Shown: positions 43,589 to 52,647 of the stretch, piece by piece
Layout: each line of letters starts with the position of its first letter
Numbering within the stretch: the first letter of the stretch is position 1
From: CAKZQX01 sp034436755
GTDB taxonomy: Bacteria > Chloroflexota > Chloroflexia > Chloroflexales > Chloroflexaceae
NCBI GenBank assembly: GCA_034436755.1
Contig: DAOTVB010000030.1
Coordinates: 42,261-106,260 of the forward strand
DNA length: 64,000 nucleotides
Direction of reading: 5' to 3'
The notes under the pieces: model-generated
Told to the model about the DNA's origin: nothing
The model's database searches: none
Seen by the model: only the letters and a program-made list of their open reading frames with translations
Translations under genes and position numbers: made by a program

Positions 43589-44098
43589 ATGATGCCGATG
43601 ATACAACAGACGCATGATTACAGCGGCATCGAATCTCTGTACGAAGATTATCGGCGGCCGCTGCTGGCCCATCTTATCCGCCTGGTAAGTGATTGGGAAG
43701 CGGCCGAGGATCTCTGTCAGGAGACGTTTGTCAAGGCATTGCGTGGATGGGAGCAGCATGATCCGCAGGCCAGTGCTGCCGCATGGCTTTACCGGATTGC
43801 CACCAATACTGCTTATGATTATCTGCGGCGGCGACGGCGAATTCGGTTTACCCCGCTGCTCGAATCTGATCCGTTGCTGGGTGACTCCCAGGCGATGGAG
43901 TCGCGCCTGGACGAGGGTGAGCCGGTGCAGGCGGCCTTGAAGCAGATTCCGCCGTTGTACCGTATTCCGCTGGTACTGCATATGTATGAGGGGCGCAGTA
44001 CGCAGGAGATCGCCGATGCGCTCGGCTGCTCTAACAGCGCTGTCAAGACCCGCCTGTTTCGCGCGCGCGAACGTTTTCGCCAGGTCTATCAAGGATAA
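43589..44098 (+). CDS. ECF-type RNA polymerase sigma factor
   Basis: 169 residues with sigma region 2 (YRRPLLAHLIRLVSDWEAAEDLCQETFVKALRGW) and region 4 (IPPLYRIPLVLHMYEGRSTQEIADALGCSNSAVKTRLFRARERFRQ), the minimal architecture of group 4 sigma factors. It directs RNA polymerase to its own small regulon. No anti-sigma gene is adjacent: the next gene, 324 bp on, is a membrane BTAD protein behind its own terminator and promoter. Regulation is thus unclear. Confidence 0.93.
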   Translation: MMPMIQQTHDYSGIESLYEDYRRPLLAHLIRLVSDWEAAEDLCQETFVKALRGWEQHDPQASAAAWLYRIATNTAYDYLRRRRRIRFTPLLESDPLLGDSQAMESRLDEGEPVQAALKQIPPLYRIPLVLHMYEGRSTQEIADALGCSNSAVKTRLFRARERFRQVYQG

Positions 44099-44124
44099 TA
44101 TCGCACACAGCATGCCTGCGGTGA

Positions 44125-44195
44125 CTTGACACGAGTCACGCGGTTCTTGCTCCGGCAGGGAATTGCACGGTTTGAATATCCACCGCGTAAGGTGC
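44125..44195. repeat. Foldback repeat family A fragment
   Basis: Ends TTGACACGAGTCACGCGGTTC and CACCGCGTAAGGTGCG around a GCTCCGGCAGGGAATTGC core; a shortened copy with no central hairpin. Confidence 0.45.
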
Positions 44196-44231
44196 GTGCT
44201 TTGAATCCAGGCAGGTTGAGTTGATGTTACG

Positions 44232-44267
44232 CCCTCCCGGTTGTTCACCGGGAGGGTTTGTTCTTTG
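44232..44267 (+). terminator. Rho-independent terminator after the ECF sigma region
   Basis: CCCTCCCGGT (44232-44241) pairs with ACCGGGAGGG (44247-44256), loop TGTTC, followed by TTTGTTCTTTG. Confidence 0.85.
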
Positions 44268-44384
44268 TCGGCAGACCAGGGTTCATACCGGTTTTCCACG
44301 CTGGTGAGCCGCGTGGCTTGCAGTTGCGTTCATGCCGTCATTTTATCTGATATTGAAAAGTCTACTATGTTATGCCGTAACCTA

Positions 44385-44413
44385 TTGCTGTTCCCCACGC
44401 CGTATGCTATGAT
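44385..44413 (+). promoter_or_regulatory. Promoter of the membrane BTAD regulator
   Basis: TTGCTG (44385-44390), 17 bases, TATGAT (44408-44413). The ATG at 44423 is only nine bases past the -10 box, so the transcript would be leaderless or nearly so. Confidence 0.65.
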
Positions 44414-44422
44414 AACGACACT

Positions 44423-46654
44423 ATGCAAGCGTTGCAACCATTTTTGTTCCATAGCCCGGATTTCTTGATGGCTGTCCTGGCATCCTGGATGGGCCTGAGT
44501 CTGCTTGTCCGCGCACCCCGGGATCGCACCAATCAGGCCTTCGCCTGGTTCTGCCTCAATCTAGCACTCTACGGCCTGACGGCGATGCTGCCGCTGCTGA
44601 CGACCGACAGCGATGCGCAACAGGGTTTTGACCGGGCGCAGATTATTGCCACCGTGTTGACTCCCCCGGCGTTTCTCCACTTTGTTGTGATGCTGCTGGC
44701 TGATGGGGAGGTGAAACCCCTGCGTTGGGGACTGCTGGGCCTGAGCTATGCGATCGGGGTAATGCTGGCGCTCTATACGTTGTTGGCACCCGGTGAAGCC
44801 CTCACCTTTGGTAAGGAGATTCCCCTGGGGGGGTATTGGCGCGAGCCAAGCCTGGCGCTGCCGGAAACGCCGCTGCTCTACTGGCCGTGGGTGGCGCAAC
44901 GCGCACTGCCGCTGCTGGTGGCGGTCGGTTTTATGTGGATCGATTATCGCCAGACCCTTGATGATGCGCGTGAGCGGATACTGCGCCGCATTATCGTCCT
45001 GACGGTGCTGACCGGGGTTGTGGGAGCGCTGGCCGGTATTGTGGCGCGGACCCTGCCGCCGGATGACACGCCGAATTGGATGCTGATTGGCGCGCACGGG
45101 CTTTCGCGCAGCTTGATTGTTGTTGCGCTGATCGGACTGGCCTACGCGGTGATTGCCTACCGCGCACTGCTGCCGCCCCGTATCGCGCGCCGGGCATTTT
45201 TCTACTCAATTGCGGGGAGTTTGCTGACGGCGTTCTATGTGAGTCTGCTGCTACTGCTGGAGGGATGGTTCCGGGAGTGGTTGCAGCTTACGGGTGAGCT
45301 TCCGCTGGTGACAGTTTTTGCTGTGGTTGCGCTGGTTGCCTCAATTGGGCCGTTGAGCGAGTGGTTCCGGGGCGAACTTGACCGCCGTTTCTACCGCCGT
45401 GAGTTCGATTATGGCCGCCTGGTGCATACGCTGAGTGATGATGTTTTCCGGCATGGCAGCCTGAATGACCAGCTTCAAACCACCCTGGAAGCGGTCTGTC
45501 GCGTGCTGGGGGTGCGCGACGGGCTGATTATGGTCATCTCGGCGGAAGGTTTGACGGTTCAGGCGCAGCACGGTCAGGTGGAGGTTCCGCCGCAGTTGCC
45601 GCATGTAATGCCGCCACGCAAGCTCGTGATCCTGGAAGAGACCTGGGAACTCTGGCCGCCGGCGCAGTTTTTACTCCCGCTCTGTGGCGGTGAAGAGTGT
45701 TTCGGCTTGATGGCGCTTGGGCCGCGCCGCTTCGAGCAGTCCCTCACGACGGTTGAGCAGGGGTTGCTCGATTATCTGAGCAACTATCTGGCGCTGGTGA
45801 TCAGCCACACCCGGGCGCGTGAGGAGCAGCAACAGGTGATGGCGCATCTTGCGCAGCAGAGTCAGGAAATTGAGTCCCAGAAAGAAGAACTGGCCCGGCA
45901 AACCGTTGAAGCCACCCGCCAGCGGGAAACGACTGTGCCGGTCTCTGATGGCCTGTATGTCTATGCGCTGGGTGCGCTACGGGTTGAGTGCAATGGTGAG
46001 GCGATCAGCCGCTGGGGTGGCGATAAGGCGGGCACCCATCAGGCCGAGGCGCTCTTTGCGTTCCTGCTGGACCGGGTGGGGAAGGGCATAACCAAAGAGG
46101 AAGCGGTTGAGGTCATCTGGCCGGATGCTGATCTGGAGGATACGAAGAAGGCAGATAATGCCTTTCACCGCACGCTTACTGCGTTGCGGCGCACGCTTGA
46201 GCCCGATTTAAAGCATGCCAGTAAGAGCCGGATTATTCAGTATCACCATGGGCGTTACTGGCTAGACCCCGACGTTATTGCCTGGTCGGATACCCAGGCG
46301 TTTACTACTGCTATTGAGCAGGGCATTACCCACTTTCACCAGGGGCATCAGACCGATGCCCTGCAGGATCTCCGGCAGGCGGTGCAGCTCTATCGCGGCG
46401 ATTATATGGATGACTGTCCCTTTTTTGGGGATTCATCCTATGTCGAGGAGCAGCGCGCAATGCTCTTGTCGCGCTATATCCAGGCCCAACTCGCGCTCAG
46501 TGTTCTGTACGAAGCCCAGGGGCGGCGGGGGGAGGCGACCTCGGCGTACCAGGAGGCCGGAGTTGCCGCACGCCGGGTGCAGTTAATCAATCCCGATTAT
46601 ATTCAGGATGTTGAGGAGCAGCGCGAAATGCTGCGGACGCGGTTTGCGGTCTGA
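44423..46654 (+). CDS. Membrane-integrated one-component regulator: 7-9TM sensor, GAF-like region, winged helix and BTAD domain
   Basis: 743 residues. Eight or nine membrane helices occupy about 10-320, resembling the sensor part of 7TM-type histidine kinases. A GAF-like domain follows (about 345-475: NDQLQTTLEAVCRVLGVRDGLIMVISAEG), then a coiled coil (QQQVMAHLAQQSQEIESQKEELARQ). No kinase domain is present. The C-terminus has an OmpR-like winged helix (YALGALRVECNGEAISRWGG, ITKEEAVEVIWPDADLE) and a BTAD helical repeat (WSDTQAFTTAIEQG, VQLYRGDYMDD), as in SARP activators. It therefore joins membrane sensing and DNA binding in one chain. The ligand and target genes are unknown. Confidence 0.85.
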   Translation: MQALQPFLFHSPDFLMAVLASWMGLSLLVRAPRDRTNQAFAWFCLNLALYGLTAMLPLLTTDSDAQQGFDRAQIIATVLTPPAFLHFVVMLLADGEVKPLRWGLLGLSYAIGVMLALYTLLAPGEALTFGKEIPLGGYWREPSLALPETPLLYWPWVAQRALPLLVAVGFMWIDYRQTLDDARERILRRIIVLTVLTGVVGALAGIVARTLPPDDTPNWMLIGAHGLSRSLIVVALIGLAYAVIAYRALLPPRIARRAFFYSIAGSLLTAFYVSLLLLLEGWFREWLQLTGELPLVTVFAVVALVASIGPLSEWFRGELDRRFYRREFDYGRLVHTLSDDVFRHGSLNDQLQTTLEAVCRVLGVRDGLIMVISAEGLTVQAQHGQVEVPPQLPHVMPPRKLVILEETWELWPPAQFLLPLCGGEECFGLMALGPRRFEQSLTTVEQGLLDYLSNYLALVISHTRAREEQQQVMAHLAQQSQEIESQKEELARQTVEATRQRETTVPVSDGLYVYALGALRVECNGEAISRWGGDKAGTHQAEALFAFLLDRVGKGITKEEAVEVIWPDADLEDTKKADNAFHRTLTALRRTLEPDLKHASKSRIIQYHHGRYWLDPDVIAWSDTQAFTTAIEQGITHFHQGHQTDALQDLRQAVQLYRGDYMDDCPFFGDSSYVEEQRAMLLSRYIQAQLALSVLYEAQGRRGEATSAYQEAGVAARRVQLINPDYIQDVEEQREMLRTRFAV

Positions 46655-46952
46655 TACCGATTTGTTATCACAGCCACAGAGGACACAGAGGACTCAGAGA
46701 CTGTCTGAAAAGATGATTCGCGTCGGTCACACGGCATGCTGGGTGCCCTGCGACACCGGACAGCGCCCCAGGAGTCCCGGCTTCAGCCGGTGTGTGGCCG
46801 GAACCGGCTGAAGCCGGGACTCCCGCTCCGGGGCCGTAGCCCCATGACCAACCCGTTTCAGACAGGCTCTCAGAGATGTTCAACGGGAATGTGCTGCTCT
46901 GCGCTTCGTGCCCGCATTCCGGCTTATTGCTGTTTTGACGGCAAATTGGTAT
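46655..46952. repeat. Gap with family B palindrome
   Basis: Contains AGTCCCGGCTTCAGCCGG and AACCGGCTGAAGCCGGGACT at about 46772-46823, and the short GCCACAGAGGACACAGAGGA motif near 46672. No gene was seen. Confidence 0.55.
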
Positions 46953-46987
46953 GAGGCGTGAAACGTGAGGCGTGAGGTGTGAAGCGT
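46953..46987. repeat. Heptanucleotide array (GAGGCGT-type)x5
   Basis: Units GAGGCGT, GAAACGT, GAGGCGT, GAGGTGT, GAAGCGT in tandem. Part of the last units (GTGAAGCGTGA) can pair with TCACGCTTCAC at about 47008-47018, giving a hairpin downstream of the BMP gene. Confidence 0.75.
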
Positions 46988-47034
46988 GAGAGACGTAACC
47001 TTTGTCTTCACGCTTCACGTTTCATCTTTTAGAT

Positions 47035-48360
47035 CTACTGCTCAAATGGAACCGGTTCGGGGATGGTTGCCTCGTCAAGGGTACCACTGACCGGATCGAC
47101 CCCGGTGGTCAGGGATTCTTCGGACAGCATCTGCAGAATCTCTTCCATCCGCTGCTTCACCTCTTCCGGTACCTCGTCCGCCGTTTCATGATAGTCGGCA
47201 TAGCCGATCCCATCGTTGGCGGCCTCATAGAGCGCAATGCCGTTCCCCTCGAAGGTTCCCTCGACAAATGCCCGAATCTGATCGGATACCGCGACATCTA
47301 CCCGCTTGATCGCGCTGGAGAGGACATTCTCCGCCCCGGGCGACTCGCCACCGCCGAAGGTCGTAACATACTCATCCTGATCGACCCCAATCACGTAGGC
47401 ACCCTGCTCGGCGGCAGCTTTGATCGCACCGCTGCCGGTTGGCCCGCCCGCGCCAAAGACAACATCAGCGCCTTCGCCAACGAACTGCTCGGCGGTGCTG
47501 GCACCCAGGGCCGGGTCGGTAAAGGTCGGCAGATAGACCCCCAGCAGGTTGATATCGGGGCTGACATAACGTGCGCCATTGTCGAAACCATGCTTGAAGC
47601 GCATCACCGGGGGAATCTCCACGCCGGCGATAACCCCGACCGTGCCGCTCTCGGTCATCATTCCGGCCAGCGCACCGGCCAGAAAGCCGGCCTGATCCTC
47701 ACGGAACTGCAGACCGACCAGGTTCGGCGCGGCATCCTCGCCCGCGTAGAACTGGTCTACGCCAATGAAGGTAATCTCAGGATTCTCTTGTGCGGCGACC
47801 AGGGTTGCATCCTGGATCAGGAAGCCGACGGTAATGATAATATCGTACTGCTCATCGACAAGAGTTTGGATGTTGGATTCGTAGTCGGCTATGGCCTGGG
47901 TCTCGATGTAGTTATACTCAAAGCCGAATTCCTCTTCTGCCTGTAACGCACCTTCGTGGGCAAACTGGTTAAAGGTGCCGTCGTTCACGCGGCCCAGGTC
48001 CGTGACCAATCCTACGCGCAGGCTCGTCGGGTCTTCGACCGGGGTTCCGGTTGCTGCTTCGGGCGTAGTTTCTTCAGCCGCTTCTGGGGTGGCTTCTGCG
48101 TCTGCCTCGGGGGTAGCCTCTGTGTCTGCCTCCGGGGTGGCTTCTACGTCTGCCTCCGGGGTAGCCTCTTCGCTGGTTTCTGCCATGTCTTCTTCAGTAG
48201 CGTCCGCCATATCCTCTTCGGTTGTGGCGGTTGGCTCCTCAACGGTTTCTATTGGCGCGGTGGCTGCTTCGGGCGCTTCTGCTGTTCCGCCACCACATGC
48301 CGCCAGCAGCGGCACCAGGAGTGCGAAGAGCAGTAGCAGCGCAGCATAGGATCTGCGCAT
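47035..48360 (-). CDS. BMP family (PnrA/BmpA-like) substrate-binding lipoprotein
   Basis: 441 residues. The signal peptide ends in the lipobox PLLAACGGG. Residues about 45-115 are a linker of near-perfect EATPEAD repeats. The binding domain begins TSLRVGLVTDLGRVNDGTFNQFAHEGALQAEEEF and contains DIIITVGFLIQDATLVAAQENPEITFIGVDQF and VFGAGGPTGSGAIKAAAEQGAYVIGVDQDE, typical of nucleoside-binding BMP proteins. Its permease and ATPase genes are not adjacent. A -10 box lies at 48425-48430. Nucleoside import is the likely role, by family. Confidence 0.9.
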   Translation of the reverse strand: MRRSYAALLLLFALLVPLLAACGGGTAEAPEAATAPIETVEEPTATTEEDMADATEEDMAETSEEATPEADVEATPEADTEATPEADAEATPEAAEETTPEAATGTPVEDPTSLRVGLVTDLGRVNDGTFNQFAHEGALQAEEEFGFEYNYIETQAIADYESNIQTLVDEQYDIIITVGFLIQDATLVAAQENPEITFIGVDQFYAGEDAAPNLVGLQFREDQAGFLAGALAGMMTESGTVGVIAGVEIPPVMRFKHGFDNGARYVSPDINLLGVYLPTFTDPALGASTAEQFVGEGADVVFGAGGPTGSGAIKAAAEQGAYVIGVDQDEYVTTFGGGESPGAENVLSSAIKRVDVAVSDQIRAFVEGTFEGNGIALYEAANDGIGYADYHETADEVPEEVKQRMEEILQMLSEESLTTGVDPVSGTLDEATIPEPVPFEQ

Positions 48361-48424
48361 GGGTTCCTCCTGCTACTACAAATCTGTTCATGGGATTACG
48401 CTAACAGTAGCTCTCAATTGGCCG

Positions 48425-48430
48425 ATTATA
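48425..48430 (-). promoter_or_regulatory. TATAAT -10 box upstream of the BMP lipoprotein gene
   Basis: A perfect TATAAT on the minus strand about 65 bases before the start codon; the -35 position has only a weak match. The rest of the gap 48361-48684 has no gene. Confidence 0.4.
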
Positions 48431-48684
48431 GCATAAGATGAGCAGGCTGTTATCTGTTCCCGGAATGCATTTAGGAACTTCTCATTATGATTTGTTAGAG
48501 TAATCGTTACAAGAATGGTGCGATACCATGCTGATGAAATCCGGTACGGTGTACACTGCATCGCTGCCGGGCAGCATCTGGCTTCAGCAGTTCCTGCCCG
48601 GCAACATGTTCTGCGTACCGGTTGTGAAAATAAGGTGTCATTGTTGCATTGTGTTCGTCTTCAATCACCGGGGTACGGGTTATT

Positions 48685-50202
48685 ATGGAATATTCAACGA
48701 CACGACGTACCATATTACTTATATTCTGCATTCTCCTGATCGCCTATGCCTATGTGCTACCACGTCGGGTTGATCGCATGCAGTTTGCGCGCCTGAGCCT
48801 GGTGCGTGCTCTGACGGAGCGTGGTACGGTGCAGATCGATGCATATGTGATCAAAACGGATAACTATGCGATCTATAATGGTCATGCCTACAGCGAAAAG
48901 CCTCCCGGCCCGGCATTGATGGGCCTGATGGTCTACGCCGGGGCCCTGCCGCTGCTGGAAGTTCCGGCAGTGAATACCTGGCTGGAGTGGCTTGCCGGTG
49001 AACCGCGCGCCGATGTTACGTCACGGCAGCAGGATCACGCGCTACGCGTGGAACGTATTCGCCGGTTTGTGGCCCAGTATCTGCTGACTCTGGTCGTTAT
49101 CGCTGTTCCGGCAGCCGCGGCGGGCGCGCTCTTGTATCGCTTCCTGGAAATCTTTCGTGTGTCGCATGGGTTGCGTCTGCTGCTGGTTATGGCCTATGGC
49201 CTGGGAACGCCGGCGGCAACCTATGCCGGGAATTTCTATAGCCATCAACTGGTAGCGGCGCTCTGCCTGGGAGCGTTTGTCTTGCTGGTCTGGCTGGCGC
49301 AGGGCCGGGGTGGCGCGGTCCGGGCGCTGCTGGCCGGGCTGCTAATGGGGTACGCGGTCATCAGTGAGTATCCGGCGGCACTGATTGTCGCGGTACTGGG
49401 GATCTATGCCTGGCAGAAATTGCCCGGGTCGCTGCTGCGCGTGATGCTCATCGGTGCGATGTTGCCGGTTGCCTTGCTGGTGGTTTACAATCTGGTGGCG
49501 TTTGGGACGCTACTCCCGGTCAGTTATGCCTACTCGGTGCCGCACCGCAGTGAGTATCAAACGGGCTTTATGAGCATTACCTACCCACATCCGGAGGCGC
49601 TGTGGGGGTTGACCTTCAGTCCATTCCGGGGGCTGTTTGTACGGGCGCCCTGGCTGTTGCCGGCGCTGCCGGGCTATCTACTCTGGTGGCGGCGTGGTGA
49701 ACTGCGGGCTGAACTCCTGGTCTCTGTCGGGGTATCAGCCGGGATGCTGCTGTTCTATGCCTCGGCGATCCGCTGGTGGGGCGGCGCGGCTGCCGGGCCG
49801 CGCTATCTGGTGTCGTCACTGCCGTTTCTGGCGCTGGGTGTTGTTCCGCTGTTGCGCGTTGTCTGGGATGCGGCGATGCGCTACCGTCTGGCGATCCAAT
49901 CCGGCATCGTCCTGCTGGTTCTGGGTTCGGTTATGCTGACCTGGAGCGAGGCCGTCGCCGGGCATGTCTTCCCGGCAGAGACGCTCCGCACACCTTGGAG
50001 CAGCTATGTCTGGCTCTGCTGGCAGGCGGGCTACATTACCGAGAACCTGGGCATTGTGCTGGGGCTGCCGCCGCTCCTGAGTCTGCTGCCGCTGGTGTTT
50101 ATTGTTGCCACGCTCGTAACCCTGACGGCCCTGTTGGGGCGTTCGGTGACGAACCCAAAGCGGATGCCGGCAATCGCCCCCAACCCCGCTTTTGAGGGGT
50201 GA
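48685..50202 (+). CDS. Polytopic membrane protein, possible GT-C-like glycosyltransferase
   Basis: 505 residues from the ATG at 48685, with about eleven to twelve membrane helices. The loop after the first helix (RMQFARLSLVRALTERGTVQIDAYVIKTDNYAIYNGHAYSEKPPGPALMG) has the acidic and K-P-P-G features seen in GT-C and ArnT/PMT-like proteins (where D/E sits after helix 1). Later segments include YGLGTPAATYAGNFYSHQLVAALC and a WGGAAAGPRYLVSSLPFLALG motif, also frequent in this group. The donor would be a lipid-linked sugar; the acceptor is unknown. It could also be a wall or envelope protein of other function. Confidence 0.7.
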   Translation: MEYSTTRRTILLIFCILLIAYAYVLPRRVDRMQFARLSLVRALTERGTVQIDAYVIKTDNYAIYNGHAYSEKPPGPALMGLMVYAGALPLLEVPAVNTWLEWLAGEPRADVTSRQQDHALRVERIRRFVAQYLLTLVVIAVPAAAAGALLYRFLEIFRVSHGLRLLLVMAYGLGTPAATYAGNFYSHQLVAALCLGAFVLLVWLAQGRGGAVRALLAGLLMGYAVISEYPAALIVAVLGIYAWQKLPGSLLRVMLIGAMLPVALLVVYNLVAFGTLLPVSYAYSVPHRSEYQTGFMSITYPHPEALWGLTFSPFRGLFVRAPWLLPALPGYLLWWRRGELRAELLVSVGVSAGMLLFYASAIRWWGGAAAGPRYLVSSLPFLALGVVPLLRVVWDAAMRYRLAIQSGIVLLVLGSVMLTWSEAVAGHVFPAETLRTPWSSYVWLCWQAGYITENLGIVLGLPPLLSLLPLVFIVATLVTLTALLGRSVTNPKRMPAIAPNPAFEG

Positions 50203-50261
50203 TCTGGCCGCGCACCAGCGCCGGCAGAGCGGCATGGTATAATATGGTTTAGCTATTTCCG

Positions 50262-50303
50262 GCGAACCAGCAAGCAGAAGATTTCTTCTGCTTGCTGGTT
50301 CGC
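50262..50303. terminator. 20-bp perfect palindrome upstream of a family A repeat
   Basis: A perfect 20-bp stem (50262-50281 with 50284-50303; ends GCGAACCAGC and GCTGGTTCGC) around a two-base TT centre. It lies 60 bp after the membrane-protein gene and next to a TATAAT word (50238-50243). No T run follows. It may end the transcript or be a protein-binding site. Confidence 0.55.
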
Positions 50304-50310
50304 TACTTTA

Positions 50311-50525
50311 CACGACTTACGCGGTGAGCGTTCAAACGGGACATTTCATCCGATGGAAGCCAGATTCGCCTGCGGCAGCATGGTACGTTTTTTTGTTTTT
50401 CACAAAAATGTTGCACGTAGTTCAACATTTTTGTGAAAAAGAATGGAATCTTCCGCCCTGCCGGAGGCGAGTCGGGCCGTTTATTCAGGCAAATGCCGGG
50501 TTTGGAACTGACCGCGTAAGTCCTA
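50311..50525. repeat. Foldback repeat family A, complete copy
   Basis: Outer arms ACTTACGCGGT and ACCGCGTAAGT, middle arms CGCCTGCGGCAG and CTGCCGGAGGCG, and a central 21-bp stem (50396-50416 with 50420-50440, loop GTA) with a single C-T mismatch. Confidence 0.8.
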
Positions 50526-50562
50526 TATTTTACAGAACTTGTTGTGTGGACGGGGTTGCATT

Positions 50563-51030
50563 GTGGCAGTAAAAAAACATCCGGGAGTTGTTGCCGAGAA
50601 TCGGCGCGCTCGTCACGATTATCATATTGAGGAAACCTACGAGGCTGGTATTGCGTTGACCGGCAGCGAGATCAAGTCGGTTCGCGCTGGGCGACTCAAC
50701 CTGCGCGGGAGTTATGCGCGGGTTGTCAATGAAGAGATTTTTCTCTACGAAATGCATATCTCGCCCTACGAACAGGCCGGCGTCTACTACAACCATGATC
50801 CGCTGCGGCCCCGCAAGCTGCTGCTGCATCGCCGTGAGATTCGCCGCCTGATCGGGCTAATCCGGCAGAAGGGGTTGACCCTGGTGCCGCTACGCGTCTA
50901 TTTCAAGGGGCGGCGGGCCAAGGTTGAGTTGGGCGTTGCGCGCGGGAAGAAAGTGTACGATAAGCGCGAGGATATAGCGAAGCGCGAAGCCCAGCGCGAT
51001 ATCGAGCGCGCCATCAAGTCGCGGATGTAA
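50563..51030 (+). CDS. smpB: SsrA-binding protein SmpB
   Basis: 155 residues from GTG at 50563, chosen because the family start is VKKHPGVVAENRRARHDYHIEETYEAGIALTGSEIKSVR. The oligonucleotide-binding barrel contains GRLNLRGSYARVVNEEIFLYEMHISPYEQA, and the C-terminal basic tail is GKKVYDKREDIAKREAQRDIERAIKSRM. SmpB delivers tmRNA to stalled ribosomes. No ssrA gene was recognised nearby. The MFS gene begins eight bases after the stop, so they probably share a transcript. Confidence 0.95.
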   Translation: MAVKKHPGVVAENRRARHDYHIEETYEAGIALTGSEIKSVRAGRLNLRGSYARVVNEEIFLYEMHISPYEQAGVYYNHDPLRPRKLLLHRREIRRLIGLIRQKGLTLVPLRVYFKGRRAKVELGVARGKKVYDKREDIAKREAQRDIERAIKSRM

Positions 51031-51037
51031 GCCGGGT

Positions 51038-52351
51038 ATGGCACCGACACCCGTCGGCTATATCGCGCTGCTACGCCAGAACCTGCCTTTTCGCCGTCTC
51101 TGGTATGCGCAGGTTGTCAGCCAGCTTGGGGACTGGTTTGATAGCATTGCGCTCTACACCCTGCTGCTGGCGCTGACCGGGTCGGGGCAGGCGGTGGGGG
51201 CGCTGCTGGTTGCGCAGTTTCTCCCGGCGGCGCTGGTCGGGCCGTTCGCCGGGGTGGTGATTGATCGCCTGCCACGCAAGCTGGTCATGATTGTGAGCGA
51301 CATCTTGCGGGCGCTCCTGGTGCTTTTGCTCTTGCGCGTGCAGAGCATCGACGATATCTGGCTGATCTATCTTGTCACCACCCTCAAGTTTGCCCTGACC
51401 TCTTTTTTTGAACCGGCGCGTTCGGCAATTATCCCAAATATCGCCAGCCGGGTGGAACTGGTTGCGGCCAATGGCCTGAGCGGGGCGACCTGGTCGGCGA
51501 TGCTGGCGCTCGGTGCGGCGCTTGGCGGCATTGTCGTTGGTACGCTGGGGGTGCGCGCGGCCTTTCTCCTGGATGCGGCTACGTTTGTGCTCTCGGCGTT
51601 CCTGGTCTGGCGGGTGCCGTTTAAAGAACAGCGCTCCCCAGGCAAAGCCGATGCCGACGCGGTGGCTGCTCCGTCGTCTGGAATGCCCAACCCCATCCGC
51701 CACCCCACCCCCGGCGACCGCATACTGCCCGAGTTGAGCGCGGGACTGCGGTTTGTTGGGCGGCGCACCGATCTCCTCTGCTACACCTTCAGCAAGGCGC
51801 TCTGGAGCCTGAGCGGGGGCGTGCTTTTGCTGCTGACGCTCTACGGCCGCGAGATCTTTCCAGTGGGGTGGGATGGCGCAACCAGTATCGGGCTGTTCTA
51901 CGCGGCGCGCGGGATCGGTGCCGGTGTAGGGCCGCTGCTGGCGAGTTATCTCGGTGGCGGTTCGGTGCGCTTCCTGCAGCGCGCGATTGGCCCGGCTTTT
52001 TTTCTCTCGGCGCTGGGCTATCTCTGGATCAGTGGATCGCAGACGTTGCTCCTGGCGCTGCTGGCCGTCCTGGTGGCGCATATGGGCGGTAGTGTGCAGT
52101 GGGTCTACAGCACGGTGCTGCTCCAGATGGCAGTACCGGATCATCTGCGCGGGCGCGTCTTCGCCATCGAGTATGCCGCGCTGACCCTGACAACTGCCCT
52201 GTCGGCCTATCTGACGGGGGTAGCCAATGATGCGGGCTGGACGCCCCGGTCACTGGCGGTTGCGCTGGCGCTGATATTTGTGCTGCCGGGGCTGTTGCTG
52301 ACGCTGGCGCTCTGGCAGCAGCACCAGCGTGTACCGCCTGATTCGGCTTGA
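51038..52351 (+). CDS. Major facilitator superfamily transporter
   Basis: 437 residues with about twelve membrane helices. It opens PFRRLWYAQVVSQLGDWFDSIALYTLLLALTGSG, then the A-loop FAGVVIDRLPRKLVMIVSDILRALLV, close to the MFS-1 exporters (EntS/bacillibactin-like). A hydrophilic middle loop (about 198-240) separates the halves. These carriers often export drugs or siderophores; the substrate is not readable. It follows smpB closely. Confidence 0.88.
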   Translation: MAPTPVGYIALLRQNLPFRRLWYAQVVSQLGDWFDSIALYTLLLALTGSGQAVGALLVAQFLPAALVGPFAGVVIDRLPRKLVMIVSDILRALLVLLLLRVQSIDDIWLIYLVTTLKFALTSFFEPARSAIIPNIASRVELVAANGLSGATWSAMLALGAALGGIVVGTLGVRAAFLLDAATFVLSAFLVWRVPFKEQRSPGKADADAVAAPSSGMPNPIRHPTPGDRILPELSAGLRFVGRRTDLLCYTFSKALWSLSGGVLLLLTLYGREIFPVGWDGATSIGLFYAARGIGAGVGPLLASYLGGGSVRFLQRAIGPAFFLSALGYLWISGSQTLLLALLAVLVAHMGGSVQWVYSTVLLQMAVPDHLRGRVFAIEYAALTLTTALSAYLTGVANDAGWTPRSLAVALALIFVLPGLLLTLALWQQHQRVPPDSA

Positions 52352-52361
52352 TTGCTTAATT

Positions 52362-52630
52362 AACAGGACTTACCTGGTGGGTGTTCAAACCGGACGTTTG
52401 ATCCGATGGAAGCTAGATGCGCCTGCGGCAGCATGGTACTGTTTTTCTTTTTCACAAAAAAATGCACAACGTGCATTTTTTTGTGAAAAAGTCAAGTTTC
52501 TTCCGCCCTGCCGGATGCGATATCCCCCGCAAACACGGGATCGCCTGATACATGGCAGCATTGACCGTTTCGCGGTGTTCGCTCATTTCGAGTTGTTCGT
52601 GGTCCAGACGCCCACCACGTAAGTCCTGTT
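52362..52630. repeat. Foldback repeat family A, composite copy
   Basis: The left half matches the complete copies, with perfect central 21-bp stem (52447-52467 with 52471-52491, loop AAC). The right half (52500-52628) is the inverted long arm of the copies at 8944 and 34486, including ATGTATCAGGCGATCCCGTG when read on the minus strand. The element thus joins two subtypes. Confidence 0.8.
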
Positions 52631-52647
52631 GATAAGCAATGCCGCTA

